Assembly: GCA_964636325.1 (NCBI GenBank)
Contig: CAZWRV010000024.1
Span: 1 to 64,000, forward strand
Reading direction: 5' to 3'
Length of the DNA: 64,000 nt
From: CAZWRV01 sp964636325
GTDB taxonomy: Bacteria; Verrucomicrobiota; Lentisphaeria; Victivallales; GWF2-50-93
This document shows positions 35,410 through 45,121 of the stretch, one piece after another. The position numbers and the translations under genes were made by a program. Within the stretch, counting starts at the first letter, position 1, and every line of letters begins with the position of its first letter. Below the pieces are notes generated by a model. That model was not told the DNA's origin, made no database searches, and saw only the letters and a program-made list of their open reading frames with translations.

Positions 35410-36498
35410 ATGACGAAGAAGAACGAGAAGGAAGCAGTTAGGAAACTTCGCGTCGCATGCATCGGCGCGGGCGGAATCGCGGGCGCGCACCTTGCGGAAT
35501 TCGCAAAGATGAACGACGTCGAGATCGTCGGCCTCGCCGACCCGATCATGGACTGCATGATCAAGAAGGCCGAGCAGTTCAAGATCCCGCTTGACAACTG
35601 CTTCACATGCTACAACGAGATGCTCGCCAAGATCAAGCCCGACGCCGTGAGCGTATGCTCGCCCAACGGCGCGCACGCGGCAAACACCATCGCAGCGCTT
35701 GAGGCAGGCGCGCACGTCATCGTCGAAAAGCCGATGGCCATGAACGCCGCCGAGGCGCAGCAGATGATCAACGCCGCGAAGAAGGCGAAGCGCAAGCTCG
35801 TCATCGGATTCCAGCAGAGATACGACGGACGAAGCACCTTCCTCCGCGAGGCCGTGGCCAGAGGCGACTTCGGCAGCATACTATACGCCAGGGTCCAGGC
35901 CCTGCGCCGCCGCGGCATCCCGAACTGGGGCGTCTTCGGCCGCAAGGAGCTCCAGGGCGGCGGCCCCATGATCGACATCGGCGTCCACGCCCTCGAAATG
36001 TGCCACTTCGTCATAGGTTCCCCCAAGCCGGTAGCCGCCGTCGGCAACTGCTTCACATACATCGGCAACAAGCCAAGCACCGTCAAGTGCATGTGGCCAA
36101 ACTGGGACCACAAGACTTATACCGTAGAGGATCTCGCGGTCGGGATGATCCGCTTCGAGAACGGCGCCATGCTCAACATCGAGGCCTCTTTCGCCGCCCA
36201 CATCGAGAAGGACGTCTGGAACTTCAGCATAATGGGCTCCAAGGCCGGCGGCCAGTGGGATCCTCCGATGATCTTCACCGACCTCAACAACTACATGTCC
36301 AACATCTCCCCCAACTTCATACCTGACAACGGCTGGGGCAACATCTGGCCGCAGAAGATGCGCAACTTCGTCGAGCACTGCCTATACAACAAGCCCTCGA
36401 TGTCGCCCGCGGAGGACGGCCTCATGGTCCAGAAGATGCTCGACTCCATCTACGAGTCCGCCGCCAAGGGCGGAAAGGAAGTCGCCATAAAGGCGTGA
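35410..36498 (+). CDS. Gfo/Idh/MocA-family NAD(P)-dependent oxidoreductase
   Basis: 362 residues. N-terminal Rossmann domain: RVACIGAGGIAGAHLAEFAK (dinucleotide binding), VGLADP, SVCSPNGAHAANTIAALEAG, and the family hallmark VIVEKPMAMN (~100). The C-terminal alpha/beta domain has GGGPMIDIGVHALEMC, with the usual His of the catalytic region, and GMIRFENGAMLNIE. Such enzymes oxidise or reduce sugar or cyclitol hydroxyls, or act on sugar acids. ATG 35368 would add 14 residues; 35410 is placed at the customary distance from the Rossmann motif. Context in a glycan locus suggests sugar metabolism. Confidence 0.9.
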   Translation: MTKKNEKEAVRKLRVACIGAGGIAGAHLAEFAKMNDVEIVGLADPIMDCMIKKAEQFKIPLDNCFTCYNEMLAKIKPDAVSVCSPNGAHAANTIAALEAGAHVIVEKPMAMNAAEAQQMINAAKKAKRKLVIGFQQRYDGRSTFLREAVARGDFGSILYARVQALRRRGIPNWGVFGRKELQGGGPMIDIGVHALEMCHFVIGSPKPVAAVGNCFTYIGNKPSTVKCMWPNWDHKTYTVEDLAVGMIRFENGAMLNIEASFAAHIEKDVWNFSIMGSKAGGQWDPPMIFTDLNNYMSNISPNFIPDNGWGNIWPQKMRNFVEHCLYNKPSMSPAEDGLMVQKMLDSIYESAAKGGKEVAIKA

Positions 36499-36518
36499 AC
36501 TCTGTTTCCGTTGTCGGT

Positions 36519-36633
36519 TGAGCCAATTTCAAAACTCAGTAGGCGGCTCAGCCCGGCTTCGCCCTCCGCGGACGGAATGAGCTCAAACTGCGGAGGGTTG
36601 AGCCGTGCTCAACCGCAACTTGAAATTGGCTCA
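36519..36633 (+). mobile_element. MITE-like element, copy A
   Basis: A 115-bp element with perfect 14-bp terminal inverted repeats: TGAGCCAATTTCAA (36519-36532) and TTGAAATTGGCTCA (36620-36633). Inside are nested pairs GGCTCA/TGAGCC and CCCTCCGC/GCGGAGGG, so the whole folds into a long stem. It encodes nothing. A second copy in the same orientation lies at 37795. No target-site duplication could be read with confidence. Confidence 0.75.
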
Positions 36634-36849
36634 TCTGAATCTTCCGACTGCGATCGATTGCTGCCGACCGCAATCGACCGCAGCCGTAATTCACTTGGAA
36701 ACTGACACCGGACACGGCACGGCATCAATGCCGAACTGGTGCTCCGCGCTCCCAGGCTTGTCATCCGTCCGCGGAATCGGATCTCGTATTTCAAGTTTGT
36801 TCTGTTTTGAGTTATTTGCTCTGGGCCTTTGTGTCTTCGTGTGAGATAT
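36634..36849. other. Non-coding spacer downstream of MITE copy A
   Basis: No ORF with a credible start or codon use. Short palindromic strings around CGATCGATTG and GACCGCAATCGACCG are present at 36650-36685. 36820-36850 (GGGCCTTTGTGTCTTCGTG, then AGATATTT) resembles a filler sequence often seen between genes in metagenomic bacteria (recollection). Confidence 0.4.
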
Positions 36850-37503
36850 TTACTTTCTGGTTTTTACGGTTGCCGCGGCGACGGCGGTGACGGACTTTTC
36901 CGGGACCATCTGGCATGATTCCGTGAGGCGCAGCTCCAGATTTATCAGTTCGAGGAAGGTGAAGATGAACTTCTGCGCGCCGAGCGGGAAGTCGCCGAAT
37001 CCGGGACTGAATCTTGTCTTCCCCATCGCAAGCCCTTCGCGTTCAAGCATCTTGCGCAGAATATCGTTCAGTCCGTCCATCGCGGCGTCGGCGATCTCGG
37101 AGGCTGCGGCGTCCATGATTACAGCCTCGGCCTTACGCGCCTCCCCTCCTGAAAACAGCGAAGAGATTTCCTCGGCGACTTCGCCACCTGCCGTGACTCC
37201 CATGACGACTGCGAATTTCGCGCCGGAAAGGAATTTCGAAATGCTTGCGCCTGGAAGAGTTCCTCCGCACTTAAGGGATGCGCCGTCACCGCTGATGCGG
37301 CTGATTTCCGCCAGCCTGTATGCGCCCCTGCAGCGGCAGAGCGCCGCGGTCCGCGAGACGACCTCGCGGAACATTTTCATGTCCGACGGGGAACGGCGCG
37401 TCTTCGCCCTGTCGTAGCCGAGGCGCCGCAGAATCTCGCGCTCCGGCGGCCGGAACGGTAGGTTGTCGATCAGATGAACAGCATTGTCGAGATTTGTGTG
37501 CAT
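36850..37503 (-). CDS. B12-dependent methionine synthase activation-domain protein
   Basis: 217 residues. The C-terminal part matches the reactivation (AdoMet-binding) domain of cobalamin-dependent methionine synthase: DAAASEIADAAMDGLNDIL, then GKTRFSPGFGDFPLGAQ (canonical RFSPGYGDWPL), then LRLTESCQMVPEKSVTAV. Stand-alone versions are found beside corrinoid methyltransferases and are thought to reactivate oxidised cob(II)alamin. In this window the natural partners are the UROD-family proteins. ATG 37503 overlaps the stop of the upstream small membrane gene as TGATG, so translation is coupled. The two-gene unit lies between MITE copies A and B. Confidence 0.85.
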   Translation of the reverse strand: MHTNLDNAVHLIDNLPFRPPEREILRRLGYDRAKTRRSPSDMKMFREVVSRTAALCRCRGAYRLAEISRISGDGASLKCGGTLPGASISKFLSGAKFAVVMGVTAGGEVAEEISSLFSGGEARKAEAVIMDAAASEIADAAMDGLNDILRKMLEREGLAMGKTRFSPGFGDFPLGAQKFIFTFLELINLELRLTESCQMVPEKSVTAVAAATVKTRK

Positions 37504-37781
37504 CACTTCACCAGACAAACGAAATATGCAGCCGAGAAAATAACCGCGATCTGGAAAAGAATGGTAGAATAAATAAAAGGGCTCTCAATTAATCCATTGT
37601 CAGAAATGAATAATGGGCATATCCCGGTATTAACGACTTCTTTTTGGGGAGACGAACCAGGATATCTAAAAGCAGGAGGCCCCTTGATCGGTATTATATC
37701 CACGACAAAGAATATGAAGAACAGTATCAAGGCGGTTCTAAATGCCTTTTTCCGCTGGAAAAAATTTATGTCTTTTCCCAT
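37503..37781 (-). CDS. Small membrane protein, two transmembrane segments
   Basis: 92 residues with helices at ~13-33 (TALILFFIFFVVDIIPI) and ~71-90 (STILFQIAVIFSAAYFVCLV) and a ~37-residue loop between them. Not recognised as a family. Its DNA is clearly more AT-rich than its neighbours, hinting at a different history. The stop codon overlaps the start of the B12-activation-like gene (TGATG). The ATG lies 14 bases from the edge of MITE copy B, so its promoter must be inside or beyond that element. Confidence 0.6.
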   Translation of the reverse strand: MGKDINFFQRKKAFRTALILFFIFFVVDIIPIKGPPAFRYPGSSPQKEVVNTGICPLFISDNGLIESPFIYSTILFQIAVIFSAAYFVCLVK

Positions 37782-37794
37782 TTTGGCCCCCGCG

Positions 37795-37905
37795 AGCCAA
37801 TTTAAAAACTCAGTAGGTGGCTCAGTTCGGCTTCGCCCTCCACGCCCGAAACGGTCGAAAATTGTGGAGGGTTGAGCCGTGCTAAACCGTATTTTAAAAT
37901 TGGCT
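37795..37905 (+). mobile_element. MITE-like element, copy B
   Basis: ~111 bp, same orientation as copy A. Ends AGCCAATTTAAAAAC and TTTTAAAATTGGCT form imperfect terminal inverted repeats. Internal blocks match copy A: ACTCAGTAGG, GGCTCAG, CGGCTTCGCCCTCC, GGAGGGTTGAGCCGTGCT. Arms have changed in a coordinated way: CCCTCCGC/GCGGAGGG in A is CCCTCCAC/GTGGAGGG in B. The remaining ~130 bp to 38037 show no gene. Confidence 0.75.
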
Positions 37906-38037
37906 TCACTCGATTGAATCGATTTAATCGACAGAGTCGGCTGATTCGATTTGTTTGAGATTAGAATTTCGATGTTCTAATTTCGCGCATCCGCAGATTC
38001 AGATTCTTTTTACGGCAATGGGAATTTCGTGGGGCTG

Positions 38038-40800
38038 TCACATGACAAGACCGTATTTGCGCCTGAGTATCCAGTCGACGGTGAAGAGGATGGCGATGAG
38101 GATCAGGATGAGCGGCCAGCTCCAGAGGCGTATTTCGTTGAAGGAGACGTCCTTTGCGGTGATCGGCTTGAGCGCCTTGACTGCGTCCGCGAGGCTGACC
38201 AGCGGGACGTATGCGCCGTCGCCGCGCCGGGCGAGGTCCTCGAGGAAGTCCGAGTCCAGGCTGAAGTAGGTTGATTCCCTTGAGATGGGGGCGACCGAGG
38301 CGAAGGCCTTTTTCTGTCCGGCCGGATCGGATGCGGTGAAGCTTCCTGGAGTCTGCGGGATATGGAAGGACGCGGATGAGCCGCCTCCGGCCTTGATTTC
38401 GGCGAAATCCAACGGCAGGTCCTGGGCGCCGCCTGAAACGATTCCCTTCCCTGGAGCCGAGAGCGAGACCACATGGACGGGTGCTCCGGCGACGGGGACG
38501 TCGGGGTATGTCGCAACGGTGTCCTTCTCCCCGCTGAACAGGGGGGTGAGACAGTCTTCCATGAATGAGGACATGAATCGGTCAACAATCTCCTGCGCCT
38601 CCCATTCGCGGAGGCGGAAGAGTTCGCCTACGCCCATCAGATAGAGCTTGCCGCGCCCTTGGAATCCGAGGGACAGGCATGAGGACGTTCCGGACTGCAG
38701 CAACGTAATATCCTGTGGAGGAACAGGATAGACGCGTGACAACGCATGGAAAGACTTCCAGAGGCCCAGTGTCTCTGTACCGTCGGCGCTGAGCGATACG
38801 GCGTGGTACAGCCTTGCGGAAGGCGACGGCTCGATCCTGGCGCCGTCCGTCCGCTCCTGCGCGTCCGGGATGGCGGAGGCCTTCAGTGGCTGGCCGCCTT
38901 CGGAAGGAGCGGGCGCGCCCTGCGGCAGCGTCATAGAATGGAATTCGCGCATGTACGAGGCGCCGTTCTCGCCGGATGTCATGAGTATGGTTCCTCCGAG
39001 GTTCCGGACGTAGTCCTGGAAGAGGGCGGCGTCGGCCGGCTGCATACCCCTGAACGGTTCGGCGTCTAGGATGACGAGGCTGTATTTCCTGAGCTGGTCC
39101 AGGCTGGAAGGAATCTTGCCCTGCCCGGTGCCGCGCGGCACGGGCTTCTCCTTGTCCAGCGCGCGCCAGAAGACTGTGTCGGTTCTGCAGGGTAGCCCCT
39201 TCAGCGCGTCCATGATCTGGACGATGTCCCACCTGGGCGAGGGAGCGACGATCAGGACGTTCAGCGAATGCGGCACTACGGCCGCACCGAAGGATGCGGA
39301 GTTGTTCTCCGGGGCGGCGTCCTTGACGTTTTCAGGCTCGGCGGAAATCCTCCAAACGCCCGAGGACGATTCCGGAACCTTGAATTCGATTTCCGCGGAG
39401 AGCTTTTCCGTGCCGTCGGCCGGGAAGCTTTTCCGTGCGATGTTGCCTGAAGGCGCGTCGATGGAGACGTTTACCGGGGTGTCCTTCGGGACGCTTGTCT
39501 TGAGCGTGATCCTTGCCGTCTCCTTGGCGCCGACGAGCATTATCCTCTTGATCCTGAAGTCCAGGACGGCGACGTCCTCCTGGCGGCTGCGCTGCCCCAC
39601 GCCGGCCGCGACCAGCGGTATCCCCCTGGCTTTCATCCGCCGGAGGACTCCTGGGTCTTCGGGGAGGTTCTGGCATCCGTCGGAGACCAGCACGATTCCG
39701 CCGACCGCCTCCTTCACTGTCGCGGCGACCGCGTCGGAAAGCGGGGCGAAGAGGTCGGTTTCAGAGAGGGCGTTGGAATCGTCAAGTGCCTCCCATCCGA
39801 TCATCCTTACCTCGTGCCTGCCTGTGATTTCCGCGTCCTTGAGCAGGCTCTTCGCGAAGCTTTCGGCCATGGAGAACCTGTTCATGGCGGAGACCGAGGA
39901 GAGGCGCTCTCGCGCCTCCTGCTGCAAGTTCTCCCAGAAGGCCGCGTCGCAGCGGTCCTGTATCTGGTTCGCGGCGGCCTGCGCCTCTGGCCATGCGGAA
40001 GATACGGCCCTGTAGTTCTGGAGGACTGCCGCTATTTCGTCGCCGTTGCCGATCCGGCCCGCGGAGCTTTTTAGCGAATCTTCGAGCTGGGCGACGGCCT
40101 TGAGCAGTCCTTCTATTGTCCGGAAGGGCTTTTCCGGATGCGGGGCTGAAGCGTCCTGGCCTTCGGCCGCCTGCCCTGGATTTTCCTTCTGCCCACCCCT
40201 CGATGCTGAATCCGCCTTCCGCATCTCGGCTTCGACGGACGAAAGCCTGTCGGCATGGCCGCGCAGTTTCTGATTCAGCTCCTTGATCCTGGCAAATTCC
40301 CCGCCGACCGTTTCGTCGAAGGAGTTCCCCCATGGCAGTCCCTGGGCCAGCTGATTGGAGATGGCCTCTATTGAGAGGCGGCCTTTCTCCTGGGCGGGAA
40401 GCTCCCTCTGGAGGGTGGCTGCGCATCCGCTGGCCGCCACCTGCCTGCCTGAGAGCATCTCCGGGTGGATGAGTGCCGCGAGATCCAGGAGCTCCCTGGT
40501 CGAGTAAGAATCGGACCTCAGCATGCTTCTGGAGCGGTCGGCGATGACCGGCAGGGCGGCCGGATGCTCAATCTGCTTCCTTACAAGGAGGACCGGCTGG
40601 AGAAGCAGGATTCCCAGCAGGACGGCCATTGCGGAGCGTATCACATAGAGCCATGGCGTCCTGGCCTTGCCCGAGCGCTTCCCGAGCTCCCCGCGCAGCA
40701 TGAGCAGCACGAGCGCCGTCGCCGCGATCCATACTAGCACGGCAGCCCATGCCGGCAGCATGCCGGTCGAGACGAGATTGTATGTGATTGTTTCCCTCAT
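38038..40800 (-). CDS. Membrane protein with VWA MIDAS, coiled coil and GATase-like domain
   Basis: 920 residues. Transmembrane helices at ~15-37 and ~52-73 and one near the C-terminus (LILILIAILFTVDWIL). A VWA domain starts with MIDAS motif DRSRS (Asp88, Ser90, Ser92) and resumes at GGIVLVSDGCQ (~375), split by a charged coiled-coil insert (~150-310). A GATase-like Rossmann region (~525-630) has LVILDAEPFRGMQPADAAL and GGTILMTSGENG. This layout matches the last gene of MoxR-DUF58-BatA clusters in planctomycetes and Lentisphaerae. Its start overlaps the BatA stop by four bases. Probably part of a membrane complex driven by MoxR. Confidence 0.82.
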   Translation of the reverse strand: MRETITYNLVSTGMLPAWAAVLVWIAATALVLLMLRGELGKRSGKARTPWLYVIRSAMAVLLGILLLQPVLLVRKQIEHPAALPVIADRSRSMLRSDSYSTRELLDLAALIHPEMLSGRQVAASGCAATLQRELPAQEKGRLSIEAISNQLAQGLPWGNSFDETVGGEFARIKELNQKLRGHADRLSSVEAEMRKADSASRGGQKENPGQAAEGQDASAPHPEKPFRTIEGLLKAVAQLEDSLKSSAGRIGNGDEIAAVLQNYRAVSSAWPEAQAAANQIQDRCDAAFWENLQQEARERLSSVSAMNRFSMAESFAKSLLKDAEITGRHEVRMIGWEALDDSNALSETDLFAPLSDAVAATVKEAVGGIVLVSDGCQNLPEDPGVLRRMKARGIPLVAAGVGQRSRQEDVAVLDFRIKRIMLVGAKETARITLKTSVPKDTPVNVSIDAPSGNIARKSFPADGTEKLSAEIEFKVPESSSGVWRISAEPENVKDAAPENNSASFGAAVVPHSLNVLIVAPSPRWDIVQIMDALKGLPCRTDTVFWRALDKEKPVPRGTGQGKIPSSLDQLRKYSLVILDAEPFRGMQPADAALFQDYVRNLGGTILMTSGENGASYMREFHSMTLPQGAPAPSEGGQPLKASAIPDAQERTDGARIEPSPSARLYHAVSLSADGTETLGLWKSFHALSRVYPVPPQDITLLQSGTSSCLSLGFQGRGKLYLMGVGELFRLREWEAQEIVDRFMSSFMEDCLTPLFSGEKDTVATYPDVPVAGAPVHVVSLSAPGKGIVSGGAQDLPLDFAEIKAGGGSSASFHIPQTPGSFTASDPAGQKKAFASVAPISRESTYFSLDSDFLEDLARRGDGAYVPLVSLADAVKALKPITAKDVSFNEIRLWSWPLILILIAILFTVDWILRRKYGLVM

Positions 40801-42938
40801 GCGAACCAGATCCTAGTAAGTGTCGAGTCGATCATGAGCAGCAGTATCGCGATCGCGAAAAAGATGCCTGCGCGCTCCCATCCGTCGCCTTCGCGCCAGA
40901 GTGCCTTGCCGAGCCCGGCGGGCTCCGATGTGATGGCCGTGTGCATCACCGACTTGAACTTGTCCATCTCGGAATCCTCAAGGCAGCGCAGGTCCGACTC
41001 CTGCAGCGGCATAGAGACGGAGAACGAGCAGAGCTTCTTCCCGTCCTTGTCCTGGAGGTCGTAAGTCCCGGGTATTGAAGCCTTTTCAAATCGGACGAAC
41101 GATCTGCCGCCGGCCTTGACGACGGGGCATTCGACTAGCTGTGAGTCCGGGGTCGTCATGAAGAGCTTGTCGGCGCCGTCCGCGGTCTCGAATATGAGCG
41201 GGGCGCCCGGGGCGACGTTGCGCGGCGGCGCCCGCATCGAGGAGGCGTAGTTGCACAGGCGGTAGACGAGCGGCAGGTATGCCTGCCTGACCGGCAGGGA
41301 GCTCCAGGCGCCGCCCAGCGTGCTAGTCCACAGGAGAACGCATCCCTTTCCGAGCGGGTGAGCGAGGAGCAGGGGGTCGCCGTTCGCCAGGCGGAGGACG
41401 GCTGTCGGCGGCCGAGCACCGGGCGCGATCTTCAGCTTGAAGTAGTTGTAGATGCGGGCCTTGGAGATATCCCCGTTGTCGGACTCCTCGAACTCCTTGA
41501 GTATCTTGAGCCCGATGTCGCTGTTCTGTATCGGAGAGTAGCGTTCGGGGTCGAACGCGGGACGCGCCGGGGCGTCGAGGAGGACCGGAAGGAGCTGGCC
41601 AAGCCCCTTGTTGAACTCTCCGGGATCGGTCGCCGAATCCGCGGAGACGATGATCCCGCCGCCCTTCTGGACGAAGCGGGAAAGCTCGTCAAGGAAAGGC
41701 TGGGAGAGCTTCGACCCGCCCGATAGGAAGGCCATGTCCCTTCCAGTCAAGGAGGAGGGGAGCGCCTGCGCGTCCTTGACTGTTTCCACGTCGAAGGAGA
41801 AGGCGGTCTTCCCGCATGCGGCCAGGGCCTTCTTGAGGAATACCTCCTCCTGCTGGAACTGTTCGGCCTTCTCCTCGCCCGGAACGACGAGGAGTAACGC
41901 GAGCTTCTTCGTCGCCGAGACGAAGTGGTTGAGCTGGTTGTCGGGCGTGTATGCGTCCTCGTTCAGTCTCGCCTCAAGGCGGTGCTGGCCTTCGCCGAGC
42001 GAGACCGGAAACACGAAGGTCCGCTCGTGGCCAGCAGGAAGGACGCATGGCTTCTCGCCTGACTTCTGCCCGTCCACGAAGAACTGCAGCCTTGCGTCGG
42101 GGCCGGCGGTGTCGGAATAGTTCACGGCGTCCACGTAGACGTTGGTCGGCTGCCCGTCGAGGAAGAGCTCGGTCCCCGCGGACACTCCCTTGAACGCGAT
42201 GTTCACCGTCTCCCTGGAGCCGAGGTTCAAGGTGGCGGCGCGCACCTTCAGCTCGGACAGCATCTCGCCGAAGATGTCGTAGTCCTCGACCGAAGGATGG
42301 TCGATCCTTGCCAGGTCGGTGATTATGACAAGCTGCCTTGTCTGGGCGGCGGAATTCCTGAACTCCTCGACGGCGGCGCGCATGGCGCCCGGAAAGTCCA
42401 TCGGAGTCGACTGTGTCTTCAGCGAGGAGGCGGTCTCTCGAATCTTCCTTTCCGATGTCCCGGGCCTGACCGGCGTCGGCGCCGGACGAGCACCCGGGGC
42501 GGCAGGGCACAGCCCGATGAACTGGAACGTGTCCCCGGGACGCATCGAGGCGGCGAGGCCCGCCAATGTCTCCCGTGCCACGTCGAAGCGACTTCCCACC
42601 TTGTGCCGCGCGTCCATGCTCATGCTGTTGTCGATTAGGACGATGCGGTGCAAGGTTCCGTTACCGTGCGGAAAACCAGTTCCGTCCTCGTCCGCGCTGT
42701 ACGGCATGAACGGCCGGGCGAACGCAAGCGCCAGCAGCGCCAGGAAGGCGGTCCTGACCGCCACCACCGTCAGCTGCCTCCAGATGCTCTGCCTCCGCCC
42801 GCTGGCAAGCGCGAGGCGGAGTATGTATGTAGAACCCCACAGCACTTCGGTCCGGCGGCGTCGGAAAAGCAGGAAGAGGATCGCCGGAATCAGCGCCAGC
42901 AGGAGGAACCACAGATTGTCGGGGCTGAGAAAATTCAT
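40797..42938 (-). CDS. BatA-like VWA membrane protein
   Basis: 713 residues. The N-terminus MNFLSPDNLWFLLLALIPAI then LLFRRRR is the BatA (aerotolerance regulator N-terminal) signature, with a second helix at ~57-78. The VWA domain begins with LIDNSMSM (MIDAS Asp103, Ser105, Ser107) and includes VIITDLARID. A beta domain (~255-340) and a GATase-like region (~370-480) follow, then a C-terminal transmembrane helix. BatA-type proteins work with MoxR ATPases in envelope assembly or stress tolerance. ATG 42938 is chosen; GTG 42959 is possible. It overlaps the downstream VWA gene. Confidence 0.88.
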   Translation of the reverse strand: MNFLSPDNLWFLLLALIPAILFLLFRRRRTEVLWGSTYILRLALASGRRQSIWRQLTVVAVRTAFLALLALAFARPFMPYSADEDGTGFPHGNGTLHRIVLIDNSMSMDARHKVGSRFDVARETLAGLAASMRPGDTFQFIGLCPAAPGARPAPTPVRPGTSERKIRETASSLKTQSTPMDFPGAMRAAVEEFRNSAAQTRQLVIITDLARIDHPSVEDYDIFGEMLSELKVRAATLNLGSRETVNIAFKGVSAGTELFLDGQPTNVYVDAVNYSDTAGPDARLQFFVDGQKSGEKPCVLPAGHERTFVFPVSLGEGQHRLEARLNEDAYTPDNQLNHFVSATKKLALLLVVPGEEKAEQFQQEEVFLKKALAACGKTAFSFDVETVKDAQALPSSLTGRDMAFLSGGSKLSQPFLDELSRFVQKGGGIIVSADSATDPGEFNKGLGQLLPVLLDAPARPAFDPERYSPIQNSDIGLKILKEFEESDNGDISKARIYNYFKLKIAPGARPPTAVLRLANGDPLLLAHPLGKGCVLLWTSTLGGAWSSLPVRQAYLPLVYRLCNYASSMRAPPRNVAPGAPLIFETADGADKLFMTTPDSQLVECPVVKAGGRSFVRFEKASIPGTYDLQDKDGKKLCSFSVSMPLQESDLRCLEDSEMDKFKSVMHTAITSEPAGLGKALWREGDGWERAGIFFAIAILLLMIDSTLTRIWFA

Positions 42939-42978
42939 AGAGATACCTGTTTCCGCCACTCGAAAATGCCGGGCCGCT

Positions 42979-42995
42979 GGAAGGCTATGCCTTCC
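42979..42995 (-). other. Short hairpin in the DUF58-BatA gap
   Basis: GGAAGGC and GCCTTCC form a perfect 7-bp stem with a TAT loop inside the 134-bp gap between the DUF58 stop and the BatA start. The gap also holds repeated CTCCCGATG/CTTTCGATAC strings. It could adjust expression between the two genes; no T-run follows. Confidence 0.35.
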
Positions 42996-43072
42996 GTTTC
43001 CTCCCGATGCCTCCCGATACCTTTCGATACCAGTCGGTCAACCACGAATAACGAATAACCATTCACACTATT

Positions 43073-43989
43073 TCATCTCATAATGCTCATCCTGTGCCTC
43101 AGGTAGTCGCCGATGAGCTTCTCATATTCGTCGGAGACCGGGAGGATCGTGAAGTCCACGGCATGCGAGAGGAAGCATTCCTTGAGGCGCTTCTGGTGGA
43201 TTTCGAACTGCCTCTTGTATTCGCTCCTGATCAGGAGCGGATCGACTCCGATGGTCTCGCCGTCCTCCATGTCCTTGAAGCGGGTGAAGCTGTTGAACTC
43301 GAGATCCTTTTCGGACGGATCCGCCACCTGGAACGCGAGGACGTCGTGGCCCCTGAGGCGGAGCCTTCCGAAGCTTTTTGCGATCTGCGCGGGATCATCC
43401 ATGAAGTCCGAGAAGACGACCACGATGCCCTTCCTCCGGACGCGGGACTCCATCTCCCGGACGCATGCGTCGAAGGCGGTCAGGCCTGCGGCCTCGAGGG
43501 ACACGAGCTTCTCGAATACCCGGCGGAGCTGCCTGCGGCTGCCGCCAGGAGGTATCCTGTCGGCGACCTTCTCGTTGAAGACGAAGAGCGAGAATACGTC
43601 CTGCTGGAGGTGCATGATGTAGAAGAGGATGGACGAGCATCGGACCGCGAATTCGAGCTTGCTCATCGATTGTCCAGCGTATCCCATCGAACCGGAGGCA
43701 TCTATGACCAGCGTCATCTCCGCGTTGGTGATCTCCTCGTACTGCTTGACCATGAGGCGGTCGCTCTTCGCGAGCACGCGCCAGTCGAGGTGGCGGAGAC
43801 TGTCCCCGTGGAAATACTGCCTGTGCTGGAGGAAGTCGGAGCTGAAGCCCTTGAGCGGCGACGGGTTGTCGCCGGTGCGGCCGCCCTCGACGCGGCGCGA
43901 GCTGAATAGCTCGAGCCTGCGCAGGCGGTCCACCATGTCGCCGTCGAGGAGGGACGCCACCGGATCCCCGGCGGGCGCGCTGTTCCGGG

Positions 43990-43999
<10 letters not shown>
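43073..43999 (-). CDS. DUF58 domain protein (VWA-like), MoxR partner
   Basis: 308 residues. Motifs: RRLELFSSRRVEGGRTGDN, GFSSDFLQHRQYFHGDSLRH, DWRVLAKSDRLMVKQYEE (the DUF58 hallmark), then a VWA-like core with LVIDASGSMGY and VVVFSDFMDD. Members are almost always encoded next to MoxR and are thought to be its client or adaptor. The start is GTG 43999, overlapping the moxR stop; GGAGG lies seven bases upstream inside moxR. A longer frame to 44209 is only moxR read out of frame. Confidence 0.92.
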
Positions 44000-45021
<1,022 letters not shown>

Positions 45022-45121
45022 GATGGCCTCCGGTTTGTTTAAGATGAAAGTTATTGGAAAATCGAAACCTGGCTATGCCTGCCGGCTGCTGCCGGAGACG
45101 GATGGCCGCGGGTCTTTGCGT

